A stretch of DNA of 64,000 bases from Nannocystis sp. Lineage in GTDB: Bacteria > Myxococcota_A > Polyangia > Nannocystales > Nannocystaceae. The notes under the pieces were generated by a model, which was given only the letters and a program-made list of their open reading frames with translations, made no database searches and had not been told where the DNA came from. This document shows positions 16,834-25,091 of the stretch, piece after piece; within the stretch, counting starts at the first letter, position 1; every line of letters starts with the position of its first letter. The stretch covers positions 434,001-498,000 of the forward strand of contig NZ_JADJNN010000003.1 in the NCBI RefSeq assembly GCF_016714285.1, written 5' to 3'. The translations under genes and the position numbers were made by a program.

Positions 16834-16944
16834 GAGCGACACTCCTTGCGAGACAGCGGTCGGCCGAGGTGATGGCATATGCTCGGTGCGTGTGCACGCG
16901 ATGGCGGCGATTTATCTGCACACGAACATATCGCGTGAGCCGCG

Positions 16945-17054
16945 GCGACAGAATGTGTGGTGTCGCTTACATGAACTGGTGATTCGTGGTGCAGCGCGGG
17001 CCTGTGGGTGGGTCGCGGATCGATAAGGCGTGGCGACAGGATGTGTGGTGTCGC
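16945..17054. repeat. duplicated inverted repeat GCGACA-N10-TGTCGC
   Basis: The dyad occurs at 16945-16966 and 17033-17054, 88 bp apart, inside longer imperfect direct repeats. The spacers differ by one base (GAATGTGTGG, GGATGTGTGG), so the whole 22-mer is conserved. It could be a pair of operators or a repeated RNA hairpin. Confidence 0.7.
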
Positions 17055-17095
17055 GTACGCGAACTGGCTTGTGGGCGGGTCGCGGATCGGTGACG

Positions 17096-17242
17096 ATGAT
17101 GGGCGATGCGGACGTGGAGTTCGTCGCGCGCTGCCGGGAGGAGCTGCCGGCCGGCAAGGTCACGCGTGAGACGCTGGTGTGCGTCGAGGCGGCGACCGAG
17201 CTGTCGCAGGCGCAGCAGTGCCTGCTGGCGGCGACACGCTGA
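17096..17242 (+). CDS. possible small hypothetical protein (48 aa)
   Basis: Short open frame starting MMGDADVEFVARCREEL and ending QAQQCLLAATR. It has three Cys, a balanced charge pattern and helical character, more protein-like than its surroundings. There is no family match that I recognise and no clear ribosome-binding site. It may instead be the remnant of a longer gene. Low confidence. Confidence 0.3.
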   Translation: MMGDADVEFVARCREELPAGKVTRETLVCVEAATELSQAQQCLLAATR

Positions 17243-17434
17243 CGCGGTCGCGGAGTCCGTTGCGGCGGTGGCGGCGACGGAGTCCGTCGCTGTGGGCGCG
17301 TCGTGACTAGCTGCGACGCGCTGGCGCAGACCCCTCGTCGCGTCGAGGTATGGATCTGGCCTTCAGGACAGGTGAGCTGGCGGCTGGTCAGGGCGGCGCC
17401 GGGGGCCTATAGTGGCGGTCGACCGAGCTTCAGG

Positions 17435-18895
17435 ATGTCTCTCGCCTGTGCACTCGCACTCCTGCTCGCGGCGCCCGCCGCCGGGGTGGTCGCGCCAGAA
17501 ACCGGGGGGGTCGGGCCGGAGACCAGGGCGGCGACGCCAGGACCCGCGCCGGGGAGCGGCGCGACGGCCGAGTCGGGGAGCGGGTCGGGGAGCGGGGGAC
17601 CGGAGAGCGGGGCGGGGCGTGAGGGGCCAGCCAGCGCGGCGCCGGTGGGAACGGGCGCGGTGACGCCGGTGTTCGGGGCGGGGCGTGAGGGGCCAGGTGG
17701 CGCGGCGCCGGTGGGAACGGGCGCGGTGACGCCGGCGTTCGAGCCGGGGCTGGCGAACGAGGTGCACCGCCTGCGGGCGGCGGCGGAGCTGCGCGCGGCG
17801 GGCCGCTTCGCGGAGGCGGCCGCGATCTACGAGGCGCTGTACGACGGGCGGCACGCGCCGGAGCTGCTGCTGGCGGCTGCGCGCACGCGGGCGGCGGCGG
17901 GGCAGTACGCGCACGTGCTGGCGTACCTCAGCCAGCTGGTGGCGAGCGGGCAGCTGACGGCCGCGGACACGCAGGTGGTGTACAGCGAGCTGCAGGCGGC
18001 GCAGGGGGCGGTGACGCCGGTGACGGTGCGGGCGCAGATGCCAGCGCGAAGCGGCGAGGCCCCGCTGCGGCTGCGTGCGGAGTTCCTCGCGCAGTCGCCG
18101 GGCGAGCAGCGGCCGCCGCTCGAGTTCCTTGTGCCGGCAGGGGCCGGGGCGACGCGGGCGGCGACCGTGCAGCTCGACCCGGGCCCGTGGCGGGTGCGGA
18201 TCGACGAGCCGGGGCTGGCGCGGGTCGACCTGCTGATCGAGGTGGGGACACAGGCGGGCGAGCCGCTGCAGCTCGACCTTCGCCTGCCGGCGGATGGGCT
18301 GCCGCAGCCGCAGCGTCGCCGGCTGGTGGGCGCGCTGGTCGGGCTCGGCGGCGTCACGCTGGGCGCGGGCGCGGGGGTGACGGTGGGGTGGCAGTTCACG
18401 CGGGTGCGGCCGGCGCTCGGCAGCAGCTGCGACGAGCTGTCCGGCTGCGACGCGACGCTGGCGGCGGCGGTGACGGGGCGCGGCGTCGGGGGGGCGCTGA
18501 TCGGCGCGGGCTCGGGGGTGCTGCTCGCCGGCCTGACCGGGCTGTTCGATGACCCGAGGCGGCGCCGGCGGGCGTGGATCTTCGAGCTGGTGCTCGGCGG
18601 CGCCGGGGTGGCGGGTGGCAGCTTCGCCACGGCCCTCGCGGCCCGCGGCTTCGAGCGGGAGATCGCCGCGGACGCGCGCTGGGGCGACGCGAACCACATG
18701 CGTGCGCTCGAGCTGCGCGCCAACCAGCACACCTTCGCGGCCGCTGGCCTCGGGCTCGGCAGCGGCCTGGTGTTCGGCGCCGCGGCGGGGCTCGTGCGCT
18801 CGCGGATCTACCAGCAGCGCCAGCGCAACAGCCTGGCGCTCGCGCCGACGATGGGCCGCGGCGGGCTCGGGTTGGCGCTCGCGGGCCGCTTCTGA
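17435..18895 (+). CDS. exported TPR/PEGA-like membrane protein
   Basis: Protein of 486 aa of unknown function. A signal peptide (MSLACALALLLAAPAAG) precedes a Gly/Ser/Pro-rich linker that holds two 21-residue repeats containing GAGREGP and VGTGAVTP. A TPR-like helical part follows (AAAELRAAGRFAEAAAIYEAL), then a PEGA-like beta segment (GPWRVRIDEPGLARVDLLIEV). Several Gly-rich hydrophobic helices (GALVGLGGVTLGAGAGVTVG, then GVGGALIGAGSGVLLAGLTG) end the protein. This layout is common in myxobacterial envelope proteins. It converges on the TPR-kinase across the palindrome array. Confidence 0.8.
   Translation: MSLACALALLLAAPAAGVVAPETGGVGPETRAATPGPAPGSGATAESGSGSGSGGPESGAGREGPASAAPVGTGAVTPVFGAGREGPGGAAPVGTGAVTPAFEPGLANEVHRLRAAAELRAAGRFAEAAAIYEALYDGRHAPELLLAAARTRAAAGQYAHVLAYLSQLVASGQLTAADTQVVYSELQAAQGAVTPVTVRAQMPARSGEAPLRLRAEFLAQSPGEQRPPLEFLVPAGAGATRAATVQLDPGPWRVRIDEPGLARVDLLIEVGTQAGEPLQLDLRLPADGLPQPQRRRLVGALVGLGGVTLGAGAGVTVGWQFTRVRPALGSSCDELSGCDATLAAAVTGRGVGGALIGAGSGVLLAGLTGLFDDPRRRRRAWIFELVLGGAGVAGGSFATALAARGFEREIAADARWGDANHMRALELRANQHTFAAAGLGLGSGLVFGAAAGLVRSRIYQQRQRNSLALAPTMGRGGLGLALAGRF
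17615..17740 (+). repeat. two 63-bp tandem repeats inside the TPR/PEGA-like gene
   Basis: Two adjacent, slightly diverged 63-bp units encode GAGREGP-[SG]..AAPVGTGAVTP. The phase is conserved, so the repeat changes linker length without breaking the frame. Confidence 0.8.
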
Positions 18896-18897
18896 GG

Positions 18898-19077
18898 TTG
18901 GCTCGCGGGACAGGTGGAGCTGGTCTTTGGGACATGCTTGGGGGTAGGCGCTCACGGGACAGGTCGAGCTGTCTCTCGGGACATGCTGGGCGTGGCTGTC
19001 TCGTGGGACAGGTGTTGATGTCCCTTGGGACATGCTTGGCTGTCTCGTGGGACAGGTGTTGATGTCCCTTGGGACAG
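18898..19077. repeat. ordered array of eight 16-bp palindrome-like units
   Basis: Units begin at 18898, 18920, 18947, 18969, 18996, 19018, 19040 and 19062, spaced 22 or 27 bp apart. Each fits [C/A]TGTC[C/T]C..GGGACA[G/T], with the left arm more degenerate in the first three. Examples are CTGTCTCGTGGGACAG (18996, 19040) and ATGTCCCTTGGGACAT (19018). Spacers alternate in sequence: GTGTTG-type after GGGACAG and GCTTGG-type after GGGACAT. The array fills the gap between two convergent genes. It is built from the same palindrome found scattered elsewhere in the window. Confidence 0.9.
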
Positions 19078-19085
19078 GTTTCCGC

Positions 19086-22000
19086 TCAACGGTGGCGCTG
19101 CAGCCAGGCGGAGATCTCGTCGACCTGGGGGCGGTGGCCGGGGGTGAGGCGCTCGGAGGCGAGGGCGGACTCGGCGAGGGCGCGGGCTTGTTGGCGGCGG
19201 GCGGTGAGCTGCTGGGGCGATGGTGGCTCGTCGGGGCTGCGGGGGCGCGGGGCGATCAGCGTGCGGGCGAGCAGGAAGCGGGTGGGCGCGAGGGTGTCGG
19301 GTGAGGCGGCGGCCTGCTCCTGGGCGCGCAGGGAGGCGGCGATCAGGGCCTCGGCCGCGCCGCTCTCGCCCTGTTCGAGCTGGTCCTCGGCGAGGTGGAG
19401 GGTGGCGGCGACGACCGCGGGGTGGCCCTCGGGGAGGTTGCGGCGGTAGATCGCGCGGGCGCGGGCGTGGAGGGCGAGGGCGTCGACCAGGCGCCCCTGA
19501 ACACGGGCGACGAGGCCGAGCTCGTCGAGGATCTCCGCGAGGTCGGAGTTCTCGAAGGTGGTCGAGCGCTCGTGGATCGTCAGGGCCTTCTCGAGGGCGA
19601 GCCGGGCCTCGTCGGGGCGGCCGCGGAGGCGGGCGAGGGTGCCGAGGCGGGCGTGGATCGCTGCCATCGCCGGGTGGTCTTCGGCGTGCAGCTTGCTCTG
19701 GATCGCCAGGGCTCGCTGGTAGTAGGCGGCGGCCTCGTCATGGCGCTCCTGCTGGCTGGCGAGGCCGCCGAGGGCGACCAGGAGGGCGGCGATCTTACCG
19801 TGCTCGCGGCCGTAGATCGACTCGTAGAGGGCGAGGGCTTGCTCGTGCCGGGCCTGCGCCTCGGGGTTGTGGCGCATCGTCTGTTCGACGCGGCCGAGGT
19901 TGACGAGGGCCTCGGCGCGGTCGGCGGGGCTGCACGCGCGCAGGTCGTCGCATAGGCCGAGGGCTCGCTCGAACAGGCCGCGGGCGCGCTCGTGCTGGCC
20001 CTGGTCGAGGGCGACGCGGCCGAGGTGGCCGAGGGCCTCGGCGACGCGGGGGTGGCCGGGGCCCTGGGTGGCCTCGCGGATCTGCAGCACCCTGGTGTAG
20101 TTGGTCTGGGCCGCGGCGTAGTCGCCCTGTTTTTGTTGCATGCCGGCGAGGTCGTCGAGGGCGGTGGCCACCTGGGGGTGGTCCTCGGCGGGGTAGCTGT
20201 TGCGGGCTTGCTCGAGGGCGAGGGTGTACTCGGCGAGGGCGGCTCGCAGGTCGCCGCGCAGCTCGTGGAGGTGGCCGAGGTAGCCGCGCCTGGTGATCTC
20301 GCCCTGGGTGTCGTTCTGGCGGCGGAGAGCGCCGGCGGCGATGGTGCTGTAGACCATGCCCTCGGCGTGGCGCTCCTGCTCGACGCCGACGACGCGGACG
20401 AGCTCGGTGGCGGCGCGGGCGACGAAGAGGTCGTGGCGGCTCTCCTCGGCGAGCTGCATCGCCTCGATGAGTGCGGCCTCGGCGGTCCGGGCCGCGCCGA
20501 CGCGGCTGTGCAGCAGGCCCTGCCAGTAGAGCGCCTCGGCGATCAGCGGCGGGTGGGCGAGGGCGCGGGCGTCGCGGAGCACGGCCTCGGCGAGGTCGCG
20601 GCCGATCGCGTATTTGCCGGTCTGTTCGAGGGCGCGGAGCTCGGCGATTCGGTGCTCGAGGGCGCGGGCGCCGGCCTGCAGCTCGCTGGCGGGTGGGGGT
20701 GGCTGGCCGATCTGGGAGGAGGGGTCGTCGCAGGCGCGGACTGGTTGGAGCTGGGTGGCGGCCTGGACGGCGTTGTCGACGACCTCGCCGTCGGCGCGGG
20801 TGAGGAGGCCGATGAGGGCGCCGAGCTCCTCGCGGCGCTGCTCGAGGCAGAGGCTGCGGAAGGCCAGCTGGTGGCCGGTCTGTGGGTCGCGAGCGGCGCG
20901 GCAGAGGTCGACGCGTTGCTCGCTCCAGGCCACGGCGTAGTCGGCGATGCGGGCGTCGACGGTGGTCCAGGCGGTCTCGGCGTGGGGTCGTTGTGAGGCG
21001 CGGAAGGCGGCGTGGATCTGGTCGCGGACGGTGGGGTTCCACAGCGGGTCGAGGCTGGCGGCGGCGTTGTGGCAGGCGTCGGCGGGGTCGCGGGTGAAGG
21101 TCCAGGCCAGGCCGGCGGTGAGCCCGAGGAGGCCGACGCCGGCGATCAGCGCCGCGATCGCGAGCGGGGCGCGGCGGCGGCGTTCGCGGGACAGTTCGCC
21201 GAGCAGCGCGTCCATGGAGGGGAAGCGGCGGGTCGGGTTGGTGGCGAGGCCGCGGATGACGGCGGCGTGCAGCCAGGTCGGGATGTCGTGTTGCCGCGGG
21301 GGTCGGCGGAGGGCGCCCTGCAGCTTGGCCTGTTGCAGCTTCGCCGGGGTGTCGCCGCCGTAGGGGCGACGGCGGTAGAGCGCCTCGTAGAGGGCGCAGC
21401 AGAAGCTGAATTGATCGCTGCGCTCGTCGGCGGCCTGGTCGTACTGTTCGGGGGCCATGTAGAGCGGGGTGCCGACCAGGGCGCCCGCGGCGGTGAGGCC
21501 GGTGACGTAGAGCTCGTCGCCGGGGAGGCTGTGGCTGTCGTGGGAGAGCAGGGAGTCGGGCGGCTCGGGTGGGGTGGTGAGGTCGGTCTGCGGCGGGAGC
21601 GAGCGGCCGAGGGCGCGGCGCAGGGGTTCGCTCGGGGTGTCGTTGCGCTCTGGTTCGGGCGTGGGGTGGCGGCGGCCGTCGGGGTTCGGGGTGCGCAGGG
21701 AGTGGCTCGACGAGCTCTGGCGCATGGCGGCCTCGCGGGTCTCCTGGACGACGCCGAAGTCGAACACGCGGACGCGTTCGACCGCGCCGCTGCGGTCCTC
21801 GCTGACCATCACGTTGTCGGGTTTGAAGTCGCGGTGGATGAGGCCGGCGGCGTGTGCGGCTGCGAGGCCGCGGCCGGCCTGCAGGAACACGGCGAGCACC
21901 TCGCGCCAGGGTCGTCGGCGGCGCAGCCAGTGCTTGAGGGTGACGCCGACGATGAACTCCATCGCGATGTAGACGAGCTCGCCGTGGGTACCGACCTCGT

Positions 22001-22346
22001 GCACGGTGACGACGTTGGGGTGGGCCAGGCGGGCCATGGCCTGGGCTTCGCGGAGGAGGCGGGCGTGGGCGAGGTCGCTGCGGCCGGACACGGCGAGGCG
22101 CGGGCTCAGGAGCTTGATTGCGACCTTGCGGTTGAGCTCGGCGTCGTAGGCGGCGCAGACCAGGCCCATGCCGCCGCTGCCGAGCTGCTCGAGCACGGCG
22201 AAGCGGCCGATGCGGGTCGGCAGCGGGGTGGGCCCTGGTTGTGTGCTCGTGAGGCCGGGTTCAGGGCTGCGTTGCGGCTGTTCGGGGCGCGACGAGCTGT
22301 CCGCGGTGGAGCCGCGTTGCTCGTCGCGGTGGTTGGGACCTGCCAC
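19086..22346 (-). CDS. Ser/Thr protein kinase with C-terminal TPR array
   Basis: Membrane-anchored kinase of 1086 aa. The kinase domain (about residues 45-375) has Gly-loop GSGGMG (56-61), Lys78, HRDFKPDN (171-178), DFG (196-198) and GTPLYMAPE. A long insert of about 90 residues, rich in Ser, Pro and Arg, sits between DFG and the APE motif. One transmembrane helix (LAIAALIAGVGLLGLTAGLA) precedes the TPR half (for example AEDHPQVATALDDLAGMQQKQG). Its architecture matches the kinase at 6924-9920, so the two are probably paralogues with different sensors or partners. cpoB lies 157 bp upstream on the same strand. Confidence 0.94.
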   Translation of the reverse strand: MAGPNHRDEQRGSTADSSSRPEQPQRSPEPGLTSTQPGPTPLPTRIGRFAVLEQLGSGGMGLVCAAYDAELNRKVAIKLLSPRLAVSGRSDLAHARLLREAQAMARLAHPNVVTVHEVGTHGELVYIAMEFIVGVTLKHWLRRRRPWREVLAVFLQAGRGLAAAHAAGLIHRDFKPDNVMVSEDRSGAVERVRVFDFGVVQETREAAMRQSSSSHSLRTPNPDGRRHPTPEPERNDTPSEPLRRALGRSLPPQTDLTTPPEPPDSLLSHDSHSLPGDELYVTGLTAAGALVGTPLYMAPEQYDQAADERSDQFSFCCALYEALYRRRPYGGDTPAKLQQAKLQGALRRPPRQHDIPTWLHAAVIRGLATNPTRRFPSMDALLGELSRERRRRAPLAIAALIAGVGLLGLTAGLAWTFTRDPADACHNAAASLDPLWNPTVRDQIHAAFRASQRPHAETAWTTVDARIADYAVAWSEQRVDLCRAARDPQTGHQLAFRSLCLEQRREELGALIGLLTRADGEVVDNAVQAATQLQPVRACDDPSSQIGQPPPPASELQAGARALEHRIAELRALEQTGKYAIGRDLAEAVLRDARALAHPPLIAEALYWQGLLHSRVGAARTAEAALIEAMQLAEESRHDLFVARAATELVRVVGVEQERHAEGMVYSTIAAGALRRQNDTQGEITRRGYLGHLHELRGDLRAALAEYTLALEQARNSYPAEDHPQVATALDDLAGMQQKQGDYAAAQTNYTRVLQIREATQGPGHPRVAEALGHLGRVALDQGQHERARGLFERALGLCDDLRACSPADRAEALVNLGRVEQTMRHNPEAQARHEQALALYESIYGREHGKIAALLVALGGLASQQERHDEAAAYYQRALAIQSKLHAEDHPAMAAIHARLGTLARLRGRPDEARLALEKALTIHERSTTFENSDLAEILDELGLVARVQGRLVDALALHARARAIYRRNLPEGHPAVVAATLHLAEDQLEQGESGAAEALIAASLRAQEQAAASPDTLAPTRFLLARTLIAPRPRSPDEPPSPQQLTARRQQARALAESALASERLTPGHRPQVDEISAWLQRHR

Positions 22347-22502
22347 GGCCCGTCAGGATAACCCTCAGGGCTGCGAGTTGCGTCACGTCTGCGAGACGGT
22401 GGCGTGGACGCTCGGGTCGCCGTGCGTAGGGGTTTGCGGGCGGCACCTGCGGGGCTTCGCGGGCGACGACTTGGTCACGCGCCCGGCGACATCCGCGGGC
22501 GA

Positions 22503-23453
22503 CTACTTGCGAGGCTTCGTCGCGGGGACGGGGGCCTTGGCCGGCTCTTTTTGGGTCTCCTGGACCCCGCGCTTGGCGGCGGCGCCGGCGTTGACATCTT
22601 CGCGGTCGAAGCAGAGATCGCCGGTGTCCTTCTTGAGGATGTCGATCTGGTCCTTCGCGGCCTTCTGGTACTGCGGGCTGGCGCCGGACTTGGGGCGGAG
22701 CAGGGCCTCGAAGTAGGCGGTGGCGTTCTTGCACTGGCCGAGCTTGGCGAAGCCGAGGCCGGAGTAGTAGAGCGCGTCCTGGACGATCGGGTCCTCGCTG
22801 AAGTCCTGGATGATGCGGTAGAACTGGCCGAGAGCGCTCTTGTAGTCGCGTTCGCTGAAGAAGGTGAGGCCGACCTGGAAGTTGGCGGCCGGGAGCTTGG
22901 GGTCCCCCGGGTAGCGCGAGATGAAGGTGCGCCACAGCTGGCGCGACAGCTTGTAGTTCTTCTTCTGCAGCTGGCGCTCGGCCTCGGCCCACAGCTCGTC
23001 CTTGCCCTCGGGGATGTTGGTCGCCTCGTTGAGCTTCTCCTCGAGGGTGCGCAGGCGCTGGTCGACCTCGGTGCGGAGCTCCTGCTGGGCCTGCTGACCC
23101 GCGGTCGCGACCAACTCGGCGTTCTCGGCGGCGCCGCGCAGCTCGGCGGTCTCGCCCTCGACCTTGTCCATGCGCGCGCCGATGCCCGCCTGGCTGCCGC
23201 GCAGCAGGGTCTCGGCCTGGTCGAGCTTGGACTGCAGCTCGGCGAGCTTGCGGTCGGCCTCGGCGAGCTTCTCGTCGAGCTGGGCGCCGCGGTCGCCGGT
23301 GGCCTGGTCGAGGCGAGTGACGCGGGCGGCGAGCTCGTTGTGCTCGGCCTTCAGGGTGAGGCAGGCGGTGCTAGCGAGCGTGGCGAGCACGAGGACGGCC
23401 CCCCGGAGCGTGGTGCTCGGGAGGCCGGTTCGGGGACGCGGTGTCATCGTCAT
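22503..23453 (-). CDS. cpoB: CpoB/YbgF-like lipoprotein
   Basis: Periplasmic protein of 316 aa resembling CpoB (YbgF), which couples peptidoglycan synthesis to Tol-Pal envelope constriction. It has a lipobox (LASTAC), a coiled-coil of about 100 residues (LDQATGDRGAQLDEKLAEADR) and TPR repeats (FYRIIQDFSEDPIVQDALYY). E. coli CpoB is not a lipoprotein, so the lipobox is a difference. I chose the ATG at 23453; 23447 is also in frame. It lies 33 bp downstream of the Pal-like gene, which supports the role. No tolQRAB genes are in the window. Confidence 0.84.
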   Translation of the reverse strand: MTMTPRPRTGLPSTTLRGAVLVLATLASTACLTLKAEHNELAARVTRLDQATGDRGAQLDEKLAEADRKLAELQSKLDQAETLLRGSQAGIGARMDKVEGETAELRGAAENAELVATAGQQAQQELRTEVDQRLRTLEEKLNEATNIPEGKDELWAEAERQLQKKNYKLSRQLWRTFISRYPGDPKLPAANFQVGLTFFSERDYKSALGQFYRIIQDFSEDPIVQDALYYSGLGFAKLGQCKNATAYFEALLRPKSGASPQYQKAAKDQIDILKKDTGDLCFDREDVNAGAAAKRGVQETQKEPAKAPVPATKPRK

Positions 23454-23485
23454 CGCGGTCGCCGTCGTGGTTGCCGCAGTCGGCG

Positions 23486-24355
23486 TCACTGCCACACGAA
23501 CTGGACCCGGCGGTCCTTCTGCATGCTGGCGTCGTCGGAGCCGGTGGCCTCGAGGTCGCCCTTGGAGACGACGTTCATGCGGGTCGGGTCGACGCCGAGC
23601 TGCTGCAGGAACTCCTTGACGTTGTTGCCGCGCTTGTCGGTGAGCATGATGTTGTACTCCTCGGTGCCGCGGGAGTCGGCGTGGGCTTCGAGGATGACCT
23701 CGCGGGTGGCGTTGGACTTCATGCACTCGGCGAGGGCCTTGAGCTTGTCCTGGTCGGCGGGCTCGAGGTTGGGCGAGTCGAAGCCGAAGTACAGGGTCTC
23801 GGTCTCGGGGCAGGGGTTGGGGCCGCCGCCCTCGGAGACGCCGGAGAACACGCAGTTCCCGTTGTCGCAGATCTCGTCCATGTTCGGGCACTGGTCGTCG
23901 GTCTGGCACTGGGTGCCGGCCGGGCCTTCACCGGGGCTGAGGCAGCGGCCGGTGCCCATGTCGCAGGTGCCGGGCGAGCACTGCAGGCTGTCGTTGCAGG
24001 CCGCGCAGGAGCCGGCCACACAAACGGTGCCGCCGGTGCAGTCGAGGGTCTGGGTGCAGGGCTTGCCGATGTCGGCGCCGGGGGTGCCCCCGGCGGGGAT
24101 GAGGGCGGGGTCCTGGCAGCGGAACTCGGCGCACTTCCAGTTGGCGCCGTTGGGGCCCTTGCCGTTGCAGTCGGTGTCGATCTTGCAGTTCTGACACTGA
24201 CCGTCGACGCACTTCTCGTCGAGGTCGACGTTGCAGTGCTTGTCCTTCTTGCACGCGGGGTACTCGGGCTTTTTACACGCCGTGGTCGACAGGCCCAGGA
24301 CAGCGACGCCGAGGGCGAGCAGATGTGGAGTCAGGCGGGACAGCATGGCGCGCAT
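23486..24355 (-). CDS. pal: Pal-like OmpA-domain lipoprotein with Cys-rich insert
   Basis: Outer-membrane lipoprotein of 289 aa that should bind peptidoglycan. Lipobox TTAC ends the signal. The middle part (about residues 25-180) has many Cys in short repeats (CQNCKIDTDCNGKG, CAACNDSLQCSPGTC), which is unusual for Pal. The C-terminal OmpA/Pal domain starts TLYFGFDSPNLEPADQDKL and carries EAHADSRGTEEYN and the ending DRRVQF. The Cys insert resembles myxobacterial and EGF-like repeat modules and may be disulfide-rich. The start at 24355 was chosen for the signal; ATG 24346 is close by. The gene precedes cpoB. Confidence 0.9.
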   Translation of the reverse strand: MRAMLSRLTPHLLALGVAVLGLSTTACKKPEYPACKKDKHCNVDLDEKCVDGQCQNCKIDTDCNGKGPNGANWKCAEFRCQDPALIPAGGTPGADIGKPCTQTLDCTGGTVCVAGSCAACNDSLQCSPGTCDMGTGRCLSPGEGPAGTQCQTDDQCPNMDEICDNGNCVFSGVSEGGGPNPCPETETLYFGFDSPNLEPADQDKLKALAECMKSNATREVILEAHADSRGTEEYNIMLTDKRGNNVKEFLQQLGVDPTRMNVVSKGDLEATGSDDASMQKDRRVQFVWQ

Positions 24356-24792
24356 GTTAGGCGGCTCCGGGAGGGCGGGGAAGTTTTCCGACAGAACAGA
24401 CCGACGGGAAAGCTCGGTTCGACAGAGCGACGGCTGCGTGCCGCTCGCGCTGCGGGCCCAGAGATAGCCTTGCCGGGCGCGCAGTGTCAACCACAGGGCC
24501 GATCTGGAGGGACGCAGCGGCGGGGCCGGGCGTGGGAGGCGTCGTGAGAGGCGCTGCGGGGTGATGCTGGCCTGGGCGCTGCGGCGCGGTGATCGGGGCG
24601 CCGTGGTCCGGGCCTCACGTGCGCCGAAGGCCTGCGCGGGGCCTGCGCAGGGGCCGCGGTGCCCGCGGCAGCGCGGGTGACCGCAGCGGTGGCGGTGGCG
24701 GTGGTGGCCGCGGTGGTGTCGGGGGCGTGGCGAGTCGCAGGGATCTGCGGCCTGCTTTTGCTTCTGCATGAGCTCTGGCATGGTTCGCCGCC
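24356..24792. other. 437-bp divergent intergenic region, nothing recognised
   Basis: The gap between the divergent pal gene and the gene at 24793 is GC-rich, with a short direct repeat (CCTGCGCGGGG / CCTGCGCAGGGG) near 24635. Open frames here lack codon structure. Promoters for both operons should lie in it; I could not place them. Confidence 0.5.
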
Positions 24793-25086
24793 ATGGCGCC
24801 CGTCGACCAGAAGACGATGTTCGAGATCTACCGCGAGACGGACTATAATCGCGCCTTCCGCTACGTCTTCTTCACCGACCTCGACGAGCACAACCGCGGC
24901 AAAGAGATCGCCCGCGCCGCTGCCGGTGAGACCGTGTTCTCCGGGTTCATCGCGGACGACCGCAAGCTCGATGCGCGCGCCGAGGTCGAGGCGATCGTCG
25001 CGGAGCTCAACGCGCAGGACGAGGACTCCGCGGGCCTGCCCGACGACGAGATCCGCCGCCGCCTCGGCGCCTTCATGGTCGCCTGA
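24793..25086 (+). CDS. hypothetical protein, first gene of a murA-hisG operon
   Basis: Small soluble protein of 97 aa, acidic, helical, with no family that I recognise. Notable segments are NRAFRYVFFTDLDEHNRGKEI near the start (residues 19-39) and DDEIRRRLGAFMVA at the end. The codon pattern is clearly coding. The next gene begins 5 bp after its stop, and the spacing continues tight to murA, so it is the first clear gene of a long operon. Confidence 0.72.
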   Translation: MAPVDQKTMFEIYRETDYNRAFRYVFFTDLDEHNRGKEIARAAAGETVFSGFIADDRKLDARAEVEAIVAELNAQDEDSAGLPDDEIRRRLGAFMVA

Positions 25087-25091
25087 AACGC

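Larger units (their letters stand above)
16834..17434. other. 600-bp gene-poor region with duplicated hairpin element
   Basis: It contains two copies of a roughly 60-bp degenerate direct repeat (about 16944-17002 and 17032-17090), each led by GCGACA-N10-TGTCGC. A TGATTCG-type element (about 16980) and a degenerate palindrome CTGGCCTTCAGGACAG (17356-17371) are also present. One short open frame (17096-17242) is listed separately. No RNA gene is recognised. Confidence 0.6.

Noticed and set aside
18898..19077. CRISPR array
   Set aside because: Repeats are 16-bp imperfect palindromes, spacers are 6-11 bp and repetitive, and no cas gene is present.
24589..24771. Small gene between pal and the hypothetical gene
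   Set aside because: Gly/Arg-rich translation, no ribosome-binding site or conserved pattern.
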